A program made the translations under genes and the position numbers. Positions 13,309 through 25,156 of a stretch of DNA of 64,000 nucleotides are shown piece by piece. Every line of letters begins with the position of its first letter. The stretch's first letter is position 1. This DNA comes from Lactuca virosa (Eukaryota; Streptophyta; Magnoliopsida; Asterales; Asteraceae): positions 73,381,434 through 73,445,433 of the forward strand of contig CAKMRJ010005745.1 in NCBI GenBank assembly GCA_928212115.1, written 5' to 3'. Under the pieces are notes generated by a model that saw only the letters and a program-made list of their open reading frames with translations, made no database searches and was not told where the DNA came from.

Positions 13309-14168
13309 TGATAGGTTTTGTACATAACAAACAATCCTATGTGTGCATGCAACCCTAATTTGAGGATCTATGTTTTCACTATTAGACATACAATCATTGA
13401 ACACAAAAACTAGAAACCCTAGGAGGCACATGTAATTTTCGAAATTAACATATAATTAGAGTTAGGATACATACCTTGATTGTTATATTGTAATAACAAT
13501 CAAATCCTTGAAGTCTTGAACTTTGGTAGCAAGCGCCACAAGTGTCGCGCCTCTAATGGCTCACAAACAAACCTAGCAACCAAGGATTACTATGGAGAGA
13601 GAGAAGTAGAGTAGAATTTCGGCCCTTAGCCTTTCTTGGAGTGCCTTCGATGAAATCCAACCCTATAGGGGTTTATATAGGTGATAAGGAAGGTTTAGGA
13701 TAAGGCAGGTGTATCTTAGATAACCCTAATCCCTTAACTTCCTCCCTAAGGCTTCCAAGGTACCCTTAGAGCCCAAGGAAACCCTAGGACACTGTATGTA
13801 GATTTCGTTCCCCACCTCTAAGGGAGGTTCTAGAATGCTCAATGCACAACTTTTGAACATTGTCACCTTTAGTCCCAGCAGTTTCAATTAATTCCTTTAA
13901 TCCCAAAATTAATTCCAAATTAATTTCTGATTAAATATTAATTAAACAATATGATTTCTAATTAATATATTATATCCATAATACATTAATAAATCATTTA
14001 TCTTGATTATTAATTTATTAACCAAGCAATAAATTAATAAATCATTCTTCTCTCTCCAACAATTATCCTATTCAATTGCCAGGTTTGAAGGCAACCCAAA
14101 AGGACATTGCTACTATCAATTCAAGTACATAACAATTATAGTTATGAGCTTAGACACCTAATCTAACA
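13309..14168 (-). repeat. 5' LTR of element 4
   Basis: An 860-bp repeat matching 6464-7320, with TG...CA ends. GGTTT follows at 14169-14173 as the target duplication. Confidence 0.92.
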
Positions 14169-14358
14169 GGTTTTTCGGTTTTAAGTATGGGTCGGTTTCT
14201 GGGTAAAAACCGAAACCGAACCCGACTTTTCGGTTTTTAAAAATTTCAAACCCTAACCGTCGGTTTTGCTTCGGTTTCGGTTTTTTCGGTTTCAGTTTCG
14301 TCGGTTTTAGTCGGTTTCTCGGTTTCTTGGTTTGGGTTTGCTCACCCCTACCATAAAT

Positions 14359-15908
14359 CACAAGGGTTTTTGCCAGAGTGAAGATTGAGACGGATAGCCT
14401 TCTCGAAGAAAAGAATATCAGCACGATTGGAACTCAACCAATCCATGCCGTTAATGACATCGAAGCTCTTGATGGACACATGCATAAGATCGATGGGAAA
14501 AGAATGATTGTCTAGGGTAAGAGTACATCCTATGAATATGTCGTTAGTGCTCTCCTTCTTTCCGTTAGCCATCTCGACGGTAAATGTTTCGGTTAGAGGT
14601 TGGGATTTACATTTGATTAGATGTTTGAATGCATGACTAACAAAACTCCTCTCTGCACCAGAATCGAAAAGAATGCATGCATGGGAGTTATCAAGGAGGA
14701 ACGTACCCGTAACAACGGTAGGATCAGCAACTGCTTCCTCCTGGCCCATCACTAGAACTCTTCCTGTACTGCCACCCGTTGTTGCCTTGGGGCAGTTTCT
14801 CCTGAAGTGCCCAGCCTCTCCACATCCATAACAAGTTTGACCAGCGCCCGCTCCTGGAGCCTGGTTGGTTGGTTGAGCCAGTGCCTTGCAGTATCGAGCT
14901 GTGTGTCCCTTCTTTCCACAGCTGTCGCAATTCAACTCACGGCAGGGCCTGTGATGATGGAAATTACACTTGTTGCACAGGGGTAGTTTTCCAGCATAAC
15001 CACGGGTAGGAGATTGGGTGGTTGGAATAGCAGTGGGAGCAGCAGCAGAAGCAGTAACAGCATGAACTGCCACTGATGTTTCTTGGAGGGCTCCTGCGAA
15101 GACTGACCCTTCCGTTTGTTACCAAACTTCTTCTTCTTCCCACCGCTTTCCTTTTGTGGATCGGAGACAGCTGCCACCTCATCCAGATCGATTCCATGAT
15201 CGATCAGAGTCTGTGACAGATCCTTGGCGCTTTCAAATGTCGTCGGCCTTGTAGCCAAGACATTTTCTTTTGTGGGTTGCGTCAATCCCCAAATGTACCT
15301 CTCGATTTTCTTGCTTTCCGGGGTGACCATTCCCGGACAAAGGAGAGTCAGATCACAGAATCTAGCGGTGTAGGCAGCGATGTCGGAACCCTTCATCTTC
15401 AAGTCCAGCGTTCGTGCTCCAACTTTTGCACTTCACCCCTCGGGCAGTACTCCGTGAGCATGAGCTCCTTCAGTCTTTCCCAACCCATGGCATTAGCCAC
15501 TGGCAGGGTTAGGGTTTTAACTCGACCATTCCACCAGGTCAAGGCTCTGTCGGTGAAGGTGCAGGCGGCGAACTTCACCTTGTTTGCTTCAGAACAGACA
15601 CAAATTTCGAAGATGGATTCGATATTCTCGAACCATCGAGTCAGGGCGATGACACCTCCGTTTCCGTCGAAGGACTTGGGTTTTGCAGTCATGAAGTCCT
15701 TTTAGCAACACTCATTTTGATGTCCTTGACTTCCATCTTGTCTCTGTGGGTCGGTTCCACATCCAGCCCCACCAGCATTCACTTGTGCCATTGCTGCAGT
15801 CACGGCGGCGGTAACTGCTGCCTGGAACATGACAGGATCGAACTGAGGGGGCGGTGGTGGTGGCGGAGTGTCGTTGTTTCTTCTGATGTGTCTTGGTCGA
15901 GGAGGCAT
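14359..15908 (-). pseudogene. Element 1 gag, zinc knuckles and protease
   Basis: Gag begins at 15908 with a proline-rich N-terminus. The capsid-type part includes RWFENIESIFEIC and ALTWWNGRVKTL (about 15640-15510). Two CCHC-like knuckles follow: CDSCGKKGHTARYC near 14925-14885 and CYGCGEAGHFRRNC near 14840-14800. The aspartic protease shows the active-site variant ILFDSGAERSFVS near 14670. A stop at 15702-15704 and frame changes near 15400 and 15070 break the frame. The segment ends where the hAT target duplication begins. Polyprotein continuation lies at 6037 and below. Confidence 0.9.
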
Positions 15909-16468
15909 CTTGTTCTAGAAAATCAATCAGGAAGAAGAGGATGGTAAGTCCTCGAGATATATAAAAACAAAATATATCTCATCCTGATAATAAAAGCATA
16001 CTACTGAGCGATAAGCACAGAAAGGTTACTAACACAAGTAAGTTATCGCTTAAGGAAGAAGAGGTAGCAACGCTTAGAGTGAATCTGTATACTGAGTTTG
16101 GCTCTAGCTAAAATACTCCTATAGTATTTTACGTGGAATGATTTTGGTAAGTTTTAGGCCTGCTGTAATACCACAGTCACTCCCAAGCACATGTTGGTCA
16201 TGTCTTGACTGAATATAGTTGATCAGGCTATATTCACCCTAGACTTGATTACATAACTACCCGGGTTTAACCGCAGCGTTCCAGCATCCAAATACTTTTG
16301 TTCTGTTCTACTAGCGACACGAATTTTGTTATGTATGCATGCTCTTATACTTTTATAAAAATACTTTATATTTTGAAAGTATACTTTTAGCGTAGAGCAC
16401 TTAGGCCCCTTAGTGTTTATAGGTGTATACCACGTAAGGTTTGGTATACTAGTTCGCTATAAACAAGG

Positions 16469-16480
16469 GCTCTGATACCA
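16469..16480 (-). promoter_or_regulatory. Primer binding site of element 1 (tRNA-Met)
   Basis: Minus strand TGGTATCAGAGC lies three bases inside the 5' LTR. It is complementary to the 3' end of initiator tRNA-Met, the usual primer for plant Ty3 and copia elements. Confidence 0.9.
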
Positions 16481-16483
16481 ATC

Positions 16484-18672
16484 TGTCACACCCCGAAACC
16501 GATGGCGGAAACGTTCCGGGGCGGAGGACGTCATGTGTAGCATCACAACCAATGAATAACAGCAATCATAGCAACACAACCATTACAGTGAATACTTAAA
16601 TAAAAATGTTTACATCAGTTGAAACTTTGTCTGAAACTTTGTTTGAATTACATCCAATAGCTTTGTATAGTATAAACATAAAACTCTTATTGCTCCAGTT
16701 CCTCGAAAATCCAGCAAGTACCTGTCTATTGATTTCTTGAGAATACAAGCAGTTTGAAATAGTATTAGCATAAAGCTGGTGAGTTCATAAGCGGTGGTTT
16801 GTAGTGAAAATCGTTGATGAGTTCATAAAATGTTTGTATAGTTCCAAGAAAATTCGATATTTTCTTTAGTGAAAATGTAGTGTTCTCAATTCTGTATAAA
16901 ACCATGAATGTTTGTCACTGAAAACTGTAGTGATATGCGAAATTATTACTTCATGTGACTAGCTAATGCTAATCATGATGTAATAGTATTTCGTGCGTGC
17001 AACCATTGTATGTTCGTTTCTATTTGAAAACCCTAAAAGTTCTCCAGTTGTAGTGTGTATTAGTTCTATTTAGTGTAAATAAAACTGTTGAAGAATGTCA
17101 AGTTGTAAAATAAAGGTGATTTATACATATTGTGAGTCGTATAACCATGCTTGATATGACTAGAGACCTTTCCAACGTTCTTCAGGCGCCGAGTTAAATG
17201 ACATTTGTCACCCTAGGCATGCCTGCCCAACTGTAGCTAGCAGTTCGGGTGTGGGATTGTCAGTCCCGAATAGATATATTCACAAATCTCACGCTCTCCC
17301 TCAAGGAGACTCTAGTTATACTATGGTAGGATTTATCCCTGTACACCTATGGGTACAGTAGTGAAGTAGCGCCTCACAGTATCATACAATCTAGTTTACA
17401 TGTAGTATAGTAGCGTTCTACCGTAGTGAAAATCCGTATGTATACCGTATATAGTGATAATTACAGTTATGAATACCATGATAAAGTAGTGATGTAAACT
17501 GTAAACAGTTTCTATCTTAGTGCATATGTTTAGTAGTGAAAGTTTCTATACTTGATATGTTTTAGAAAAAATCCCAAACTATACCGATTATAGTTTGCAT
17601 GTAAAACGTAGCGAATAGCGTGTCCGGAAAAACTATGCAATTTTAGTGAAAACGTCCCTTATGCTCAGCATAGTACAAAAGGGATTTAAAGTATGAGATT
17701 TGCAAAGTTTTATGTATATTCTTGAAAACATTTATGTTTAGCTTGTATTCCCCCCTGAAAACATTGAAAATATGGAAAATGTAGGGGTATGAACTCACAG
17801 TTGTTGCGTGAAATCGTTGACTGAAATGAAGATCCCCGAGTTGTTGCAAGTGACACTTAACGGAATCCTATTATCAAATAAATACATATAGGTATCTAAA
17901 TTAGCAATTTCGTTAGATAAAGTGTCAGAAGAACACTTGTGTTCGGTTGAGGAATGTTACCGGGACTGATCGAATCGAAGAAAGTGGGTTTTCAACCAAA
18001 AACACCACTTAAAAGGTGTTTACGACCATGAACAAGGGTTTACGGTCGACTGATAGTTTACGGTTTCTGAAGGCTTGGTGAGTTACGGCCGTAAACTCCA
18101 GAATAGGGTTTACGGTCTTTGAAGGCTTGGACCGTAAACTCAAGAACAATATTTACGGTCTTTGAAGGTGGACCGTAAACTCAAGAACAATGGTGCTGTT
18201 TTCGGAGAGATAAGTGCTCCAGATGTCCCGAAGTGACTCCAAAACGGTGTTTCTCGATGCTTTCCCGAAGTTTGAAGGTGTTTTTAGGTGTTTACGGTCA
18301 AGGTTTTGAGAGAGAGAAGGAGAGAGTTTTCGGCCAGAAATGTTCAAATGAAGGTGGAGGTATCGTATTTATAGGGGTTTTGTGGTCGGTGGTGGGGGGT
18401 CCACTCTTTACTGGCCGTAAACGGGTATACGGCCGTAAACGAGTTTACGGTCGTAAACGAGTTTACGGCTGTAAACTCACTTAGGCTAGAACTGATTGAT
18501 TTTTCGAGATATTCGGGTTTTCGCGTGATTTTTGGTTCCGACTCGCAAATAGTTTAATTATATATAACTAGATTATTTTCTAAACCAAGAAGTTGACGGA
18601 GAAGTTAATGAATTTGAAATTTTATTAACGGAAATCACGTAACGGAAACGGACAAAATTTCGGGTTGTCACA
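16484..18672 (-). repeat. 5' LTR of element 1
   Basis: A 2189-bp LTR with TG...CA ends, nearly identical to 829-3001. GAGAC at 18673-18677 is the target duplication. The U3 end (18015-18480) carries GTTTACGGCCGTAAAC-like palindromes, one unit more than the other copy has near 18420-18475. Confidence 0.93.
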
Positions 18673-18677
18673 GAGAC

Positions 18678-20120
18678 GAGCCAGTTGCTTTAATATAACT
18701 GTATTACTGAATCGTCTTAGATGCGGTCTTCACTCGGGTTGATCATTAAACAATAAAATTTTCCTCCACCTATGGTTCATACACAAGAATCGTCTGTGAC
18801 CAACATAAGACATCTTGTTGCATGAATGGAAGATGTGTCTGTGTTACAAGTAGGGCATGCTAAATAACCTTGACCACTCCATCCAGACAAACTGCTATGT
18901 GCTGGAAAATCGTTGATAGTCCATAACAAAGTTGCACGCATGTTGAATACGGTGTTGGTTGATGCATCTCTCATTTGGACTCCTTCGACCCACAACATTT
19001 TCAACTCTTCCACCAAAGGCCTCAAGAAAACATCAATGTCCTTTGAGGGTGATTTAGGGCCATGAATGAGCAAAGTTAGCATGAAAGAAGACTCTTTCGT
19101 ACATATCCATGGTGGTGTATTGTAGGTAGTCAATATAACCGGCCAAGTACTATACGTACTATTAAAGTTGCCGAATGGATTGAAGCCATCAGCAGCCAAA
19201 CCTAGACGAACATTTATAGGTTCTTTAGCAAACTCTGGATATCTCTGATCAAAATCTTGCCATGACTTCCCATCACCCGGATGATACATCATACCATCTA
19301 TTGAGCGTCCAATATTATGTCAACTCATATCTTTAGTTGTGAATCTGGAGCTATACATTCGCCGAAGTCTTGGAGTCAAAGGAAAGTACCGCAACACTTT
19401 TTGTGGTACTTTCTTCTCCTTTGTAGTTGCGTCCACCCATCTACTCTCCTTACAAATCGAGTAATTTTGCATGGAACCATTCTCCTTCCAAAACAAAGCA
19501 CAATCATTTTTACAAGTGTGGATCGATTGATATCCTAACCCTATCTTTCTCAACTTCTTTTTAGCTTCATAGTGTGAGGCTGGAATCTTGCTCTTCGGGA
19601 AAGCAGCTCTTAGTAACTCTACAAGTTGGTCAAACGAATTATTTGTCCATCTATTGATCACTTTAATATGCAACAACTTTTCCAAAAAGTTTAAGGCATA
19701 CATATCACTACATTCAGGGTATAACTTGGTATTGAGCTCCTCAAACAAATCATCAAATTTCGGGTCTATACCTCGTCCCTCCTCGTCTATATTTTCTTCA
19801 TTTTTATTTTGTTCTGCCATAACATCGTCAGTTACATCAAACATCTCATTACCTACGGGCGTGTTTACTTGAGTGTTTATTCTTGGAGTCGAATTGTAGC
19901 CTAAATCTGAAGAACCAACCTGTTTCTCACCGTGATGAATCCACGTAGTATATGTTTCTAGAAACCCAATGTCATGTAAGTGGGCATAAACCGTAGGAAA
20001 AACATGTCGATACGAATTCACACATGTTTTGCACGGGTAACGCACTTTGCCTTTAGAGTTGACATGTTTCTCATCAATCTTCATAAAGTTTTTAAGACCT
20101 TCCAAGTATTTTGAAAACAT
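18678..20120 (-). pseudogene. CACTA (En/Spm) transposase, 5' part
   Basis: The frame starts at ATG 20120. The N-terminal segment (KVRYPCKTCVNSY, then HLHDIGFLETYTTWIHHGE) is a transposase-associated zinc domain. Downstream (19290-18800) come VRLGLAADGFNPFG, GPKSPSKDIDVFLRPLVEEL and the cysteine pair in YLACPTCNTDT, typical of the tnp2 catalytic region. A stop at 19320 and a frame change near 18830 break it. The next recognisable phrase, SYVGHRRFLCMNHRWRK (about 18820-18770), is in another frame. The remainder resumes at 828 beyond element 1. A functional protein would excise and reinsert CACTA ends. This copy cannot. Confidence 0.87.
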
Positions 20121-20520
20121 TCAATTCTCTCCAATCCAACTCTTATCGATAGTCATTGTTGTTTCATTATTAAAATTTATATTGTATATATAGTTATCGA
20201 AAGTTAGATTGTATTTGCGCTATATAAAGAAATATATACTCCAGAATGGATAGAGTATTCACAAGTATATAAAGAAATATATACTTGAGAAATAAAAATT
20301 GGACGAGAATGTGTATTGCATGACTGTTTGTTTGAGAAAAATTTGGCAGCATTTCCCCTTGGCTCCCAGGTATATAAAAGAATATATACCCGAAGAGCAA
20401 AGAGAAAATGACAAACAAATTTTTCTTAAACAAACAATCACGCAATACACATTCACATCCTAAATGAGATAAAGTATTCAAAAAGTAGTCCCAAAACGGG
20501 GACAACCCGAAATTTATTTC
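20121..20520 (-). promoter_or_regulatory. CACTA 5' region with repeated TATA palindromes and inverted repeat
   Basis: The region directly upstream of the transposase start holds three near-palindromes of the form TATATAAAGAAATATATAC, near 20221, 20265 and 20371. A looser inverted repeat pairs about 20311-20350 (TGTGTATTGCATGACTGTTT) with about 20407-20452 (AAACAATCACGCAATACACA). These look like subterminal or promoter structures of the transposon. No protein is supported. Confidence 0.5.
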
Positions 20521-20599
20521 TAAATCAATTTCAGGCGGGTATTTCTAGGCTCTTGATGATTATGAAGAAGAAACTTAAACTAAAAATCAAGGATTTAAC

Positions 20600-20830
20600 G
20601 TGTTTTAATAAGAAAATCATATTAAACGGTACATTATTTAAACCATAATTTTAAAAGTACGATGTTATGATAGAAAATAAACAAAAGTATAATGTTATAA
20701 TTAACAAAAGTATCATAATTTTGTTAATTATAACATCATACTTTTGTTTATTTTCTATTATAGCATCGTACTTTTAATATTATATTACATCATATTATGG
20801 TTTAAAAAATATACTGTTTAATTTTCTTTT
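20600..20830. repeat. Long AT-rich hairpin (MITE-like inverted repeat)
   Basis: About 55-bp arms at 20657-20710 and 20719-20771 are nearly perfect reverse complements, for example GTACGATGTTATGATAG against CTATTATAGCATCGTAC, around an 8-bp loop. Weaker pairing extends outward to about 20610 and 20830 (ATTAAACGGTAC against ATACTGTTTAAT). No target duplication is clear. Confidence 0.75.
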
Positions 20831-21460
20831 ATAATTAATTTAACTTGATTTTATTATTAATTTAATTTGATTTTAAAATTAACTTAATTTGATTTTATAA
20901 TTAATTTAATATTTTCTTTTTTGCTATTAGTTTTTTTATTAATTTAATTTGGTTTTATAATTAATTTTATTTTATTTTAATATTAATATTAATATTAATT
21001 TTGTTTTATAGCTAATTTAATTTGATTTTATAATTAATTTAATTTGATTTTATGATTAATTTAATTTGATTTTAAAATTAACTTAGTTTGATTTTATAAT
21101 TAATTTAATATTTTCTTTTTTGTTATTAGTTTTTTTAATTAATTTAATTTAATTTTATGATTAATTTTATATTATTTTAATATTAATATTAATTTGATTT
21201 TATAATTAATTTAATTTGATTTTATAATTAATTTAATTTAATTTAAAATTAACTTAGTTTGATTTTAAAATTAATTTAATATATTCTTTTTGTTATTAGT
21301 TTTTATAAATTAATTTAATTTGTTTTTATAATTTATTTTATTTTAATATTAATTTGATTTTATAATTAATTTAATTTGATTTTATAAATCACTTTAGTTT
21401 GATTTTATAATTAATTTAATTTGATTTTAAAAATAACTTAATTTGAAATTACTAAAAGTA
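20831..21460. repeat. AT-rich tandem repeat of a TTTGATTTTATAATTAATTTAAT type unit
   Basis: Roughly 630 bp of irregular units of about 23-25 bp. A higher-order period of about 190 bp is marked by TTTTGTTATTAGTTTTT near 20920, 21120 and 21290. It is non-coding on both strands. Confidence 0.8.
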
Positions 21461-22113
21461 TGTTGCTATTAATAAGCTAATTAAGCTAAAGTCGTAATAA
21501 CCAACATATCACTTTGAAACCATATTAAAAAGAAAATAAAAAAACATAATAAACATCTAATAGAATCATACGATCACTTCATCTTATATACACTCAAACT
21601 ATTAAACATAAATATCACACAATCATACATGTATACAATACATTCAATTCCAATTTTCATTTCATTTTAGACATCATTACCACTTTCATATTCCAATTTC
21701 ATACAATTAAGCATACAATACATCCAATTCCAATTTCATACAAATATGTACAAATCCAAATACGAAATCAAACAAATCATGCCCAACAAATTTCATCATT
21801 CATCATAGTAGGCATTCAAAGAATTATAAACATGAAATCAAACAACATATATCAAATTCCACATTTTCATACAATAATATCCAACAAAAAAAACAGAATA
21901 AAAAAAAAACTTACATGTTCTGTGTCGGTGGGTGGTGTGGTTGCCGGAAGTAGTAACTTAGTATTGACCGGAAGTGGGAAGTTGATGTGGTGGTTGTGTT
22001 CACCGGAAAACAATCGTATCAACAATTAAAACAAAATCAAAAATCAAAAACCTTACGTGGAACAAATAATGTGTTGGCCGAACGTCGCAATAGACGTCGT
22101 TGCAGGTCGTCAA
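21461..22113. other. CACTA interior without recognisable gene
   Basis: AT-rich sequence with several near-copies of a CATACAATACATCCAATTCCAATTT phrase (21630-21740), then a GC-richer stretch (21915-22110). Short plus-strand frames here lack any recognisable motif. The stretch ends at the LTR of element 2. Confidence 0.5.
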
Positions 22114-25100
22114 TGACACACCCCCGAACCAGACGACGGAAACGTCCGGGGGCTTGGGTGACTTCATCTTGTAATATCATCACAATGTATATAATTGAAA
22201 CAAGACAACACTATCATCATACATATCAAAATACAACCAACATTGTTTACATCAAGTATAGTATCATAATTTACATGTCATGATATCCAATGTATGATGG
22301 TAACAAAATACGACAAATTCCACATGTTCTTGTTGACCTTTCTGCTTAACGATTCCCTGAGAATACAAGTTATTTTTGAAAATTTCAACATATATAATGT
22401 TGGTGAGTTCATAACCATGTTTGAATAAAAAGTTTTGTATTGTTCGTAAAACACCAGAAAATCCGATATTTTCTGAAAAATGGTTTAAAAGTGATGTGTC
22501 AAAATCAAGTACTAATGCATGTGTGTTTTCTGTTTTTGGAATGTATATAAAAATGTAATCCGGAAAAAAAAAGATCCTGTATTTTCTGTTGTAAGCAGAA
22601 GGTATTGTTTAACTGTATATTTCCCTAGAAAATCCGATATTTTCTGTTTATAAAAGTGTCGTGGTCTCAAAACCCTAAGACCGATTATCAGTGTATGTAT
22701 GTTTTCGTATCGACAAGATTTTATATGTATTCCGTAAAATTATGATGGAGAAAATTTCTATGTGAGCCATTTTAACCATATTTGATTATGACGAATTCGC
22801 CTGTCGTGGCGTTTTCAGGCGCCGACTTGTTTAAGGTAAGATTTGTCACCTTAGACTGGCCTAGTCTAACTGTAGCGAACAACTCAGGTGTGGGGTGTTA
22901 CCCCGTATAGATCTATACACAAACTCTCGCTCTCCCTCCAGGATACTCTGGTTATAACTACAGGCTACGATTGTACACTCGAGAGGTGTCAACCGACATG
23001 TCTCACTAGAATCATTAACTGAGTTTACACGAATATTGTATTATGTTGTATATATTGTTTCCGTGTACGTTTTATGTTTGAAAGGTCCAACGAGTATGTA
23101 TGTGAATGTACGAGGCCCAACAGACATGTAGAAGGACTACTAAGACCCAATAAACATGTAATGTATAGTCCATGCCCAATAAGCATGTAAATGGACCACT
23201 AAGGCCCAATAAACATGTAATGTATAATCCATGCCTAATAAGCATGTAAATGGGCCACTAAGGCCCAATAACATGGATTGTAAGTATTAGGCGCAATAAA
23301 CATGTAATCGATGAATTTAGTTCGTTTGTTATTACATTGTTTGTTTTAGCTTGATTATTTTCTAAAATGGCATAAAAAGCCCACTTTTTGTAATGATGAC
23401 ATTTTTGGCCCATTAAGCCCAAAATTTACAATATAGGCATATTTTTGATAAAATTGACACTTTAGGTCCCTTAAGACCAAAAGTTTACATTTATGGGCTT
23501 ATTTCAAATAAAATAACATTTTTAGCCCAGTATTGTTAAAAATAGCATTTTCGACCCAATATCATGAAAATTGACATTTTCGACCCAATTGTATAAAAAA
23601 TTGACATTTTCGGCCCAATTATATAAAAATTGACATTTTCGGCCCAATTTAATAAAATTGACATTTCCAGCCCTTTTTGACCGAAAAACAACATCTTCGG
23701 CTCAAATTTGTTTAAAATGACAATTTAATCCACAAAAGTCATAATTTTTCCAATTTTGGCCCATAAAACTGTGAAGACCCAATTTAAGCCCATTTTGTGA
23801 AAAATTTACTCTTTTTGGCCCTTTTTAAAACCAAAATATCATAAAGACCCATTTTATACAAAAATGACTCTTTGGTCCTTGAAAAACCGTAAGTATCATA
23901 AAAGCTTCATCTTTTTGTTCATTTGTCAAAAATGGTCCCTTTACAAGATTTTGTTTAGTTTTTCAACATCCTTAACATGTTTAACACCTTCATCTTTATG
24001 GTAAGTTGCATAAAGTGTTTTAGTTTACAAATATTGTCAAGATTTGATAGAGTTTTCGAGATTTATGAAGTTTTTTCACATAATCACAACATATAACTTA
24101 GAAAACACACATAAACATGCACAAATACATAGATCTATCACATAAGCAACTTGTATCCTCCCCAAAAACATAGTAAAACCGAAAACAAGGGGTATGAACT
24201 CACATGGAGGTTTGGATCGGTTTTTGGTAGGGGATTGGAGATGTTTTCGGCCTAAGGTGCTTCCTTGGAAGAAGTTTTAGAACCTAGATGATTCTAGGAA
24301 GTTAGAACACGAAATGAAGCTATTGTAAGAAAGAGTTCTTAGCATTAAAATGGAAGGTAACAACTTGTATAAGATGATAACTTACCAAGAGGTTGAAACC
24401 TTGATGAAAAGACTCTTGAAACCCACACACAACCCACAATTTTTGATGAGGAAGAAGGAAGTTCTTGGTGTTTTTAGAGAGACATGAAAGGATTGTGTTT
24501 GAAGTGAAAATGAATGTGGTTGTGGGTGCTCTTGGGCCGAGATTAAGAAGGTAAGAGGGAGGGTGAGTTGGTTTTTGCATGGAGGATCAAATTCCTTTGC
24601 ATAAATACATGTTAAACAATAGTGTATATACCTAATGGTTATTAATGAGGTGGCAATGCACTAATCACTCTCGTATCTTTTTTTTTGTTTTAATTGGGCC
24701 GAGAATGGGCTGGGAGAAAAGGAAATGAGATAGTTTGGGCCTCTCTTGTCTTATTTCGAGTTTATGAGGCCCAAAATAATTATATTTCGGCCTATTAGGC
24801 CTTTATGAGGGTTCACGGCCCAATGATGCCCAAGGATGTAGTTTACAGCCCATTAGTGCTTATGAAACTAGTTATGGCCCATCATAGCCCATTAGAAATA
24901 AGATGGATCATTCTAGGCCCATATGACCCAAAATACCTTAATTTCATGGATGTGGGTCCAATTAGAGCCCAAATAGGGTTCCTAGGCCTAAAGTAGTCAA
25001 ATTGAAAGTTTATTGGTCCATTAGGCCCAATAAGAGAATCCTAGCCCATAATAATCTTGAACCGGGATTTTTAGGGTTTTCAATCCATAGTTGAACATAC

Positions 25101-25156
25101 GAGATGTATTGTATTAGGTTTTGAACTTAAATCAAGAGTTTGGATTCAAATGGATG
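22114..25156 (-). repeat. 3' LTR of element 2, main part
   Basis: Begins TGACACACCCCCGAACC, one change from the TGTCACACCCCC start at 51103, and matches 51103-52550 closely. It is interrupted at 25157 by element 3 and resumes at 37242. The full LTR is about 3.1 kb. Inside are repeats of CCCAATAAACATGTAATG type (23090-23310) and of AAATTGACATTTTCGGCCC type (23500-23660). Confidence 0.88.
23090..23310. repeat. Short tandem repeats in the element 2 LTR
   Basis: About four to five units built on GGCCCAATAAACATGTAATG alternate with GCCCAATAAGCATGTAAATG. The same array recurs at 52100-52300 in the other LTR. Confidence 0.75.

Larger units (their letters stand above)
6464..14168 (-). mobile_element. 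Element 4: non-autonomous Ty1/copia-like LTR element
   Basis: The LTRs at 6464-7320 and 13309-14168 are flanked by the target duplication GGTTT (6459-6463 and 14169-14173). A primer binding site lies next to the upper LTR (13297-13307) and a purine-rich tract next to the lower one (7321-7338), so it reads on the minus strand. The roughly 6-kb interior has only a decayed gag-like patch (11340-12015) and no recognisable integrase or reverse transcriptase. Its leader (about 12200-12620) and 3' untranslated part (about 7400-7800) resemble those of copia element 5, so it looks like a coding-deficient relative that would depend on another element for its proteins (inference). Confidence 0.88.
6046..14350. 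mobile_element. hAT-like non-autonomous DNA transposon, split by element 4
   Basis: The ends are imperfect inverted repeats: TAGGGCTGTGCATGGG at 6046, and the reverse complement of TAGGGGTGAGCAAACCC ending at 14350. An exact 8-bp target duplication CCATAAAT lies at 6038-6045 and 14351-14358, the length expected for hAT. Without the nested element 4 it is only about 600 bp. Its body consists largely of GGTCGGTTT/CGGTTTTT-type repeats and contains no transposase. It inserted between the protease and reverse transcriptase parts of element 1. Confidence 0.88.
829..18672 (-). mobile_element. Element 1: Ty3/gypsy chromovirus (Tekay-like), nearly full length, disabled
   Basis: A complete LTR-to-LTR element read on the minus strand. 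The 5' LTR is 16484-18672 and the 3' LTR is 829-3001, flanked by the 5-bp target duplication GAGAC (824-828 and 18673-18677). The minus-strand order is LTR, primer binding site, gag, zinc knuckles, protease, reverse transcriptase, RNase H, integrase, chromodomain-like tail, polypurine tract, LTR. This order and the C-terminal chromodomain-like segment mark a chromovirus, and the sequence style fits the Tekay/Del lineage. It inserted into the CACTA transposase. A hAT element (6046-14350) later inserted between protease and reverse transcriptase. The gag frameshifts and at least four nonsense codons in pol show that it cannot encode its own proteins now. Confidence 0.92.

Noticed and set aside
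16469..16480. tRNA gene fragments suggested by TGGTATCAGAG matches
   Set aside because: These are primer binding sites next to LTRs. No cloverleaf or internal promoter boxes are present.
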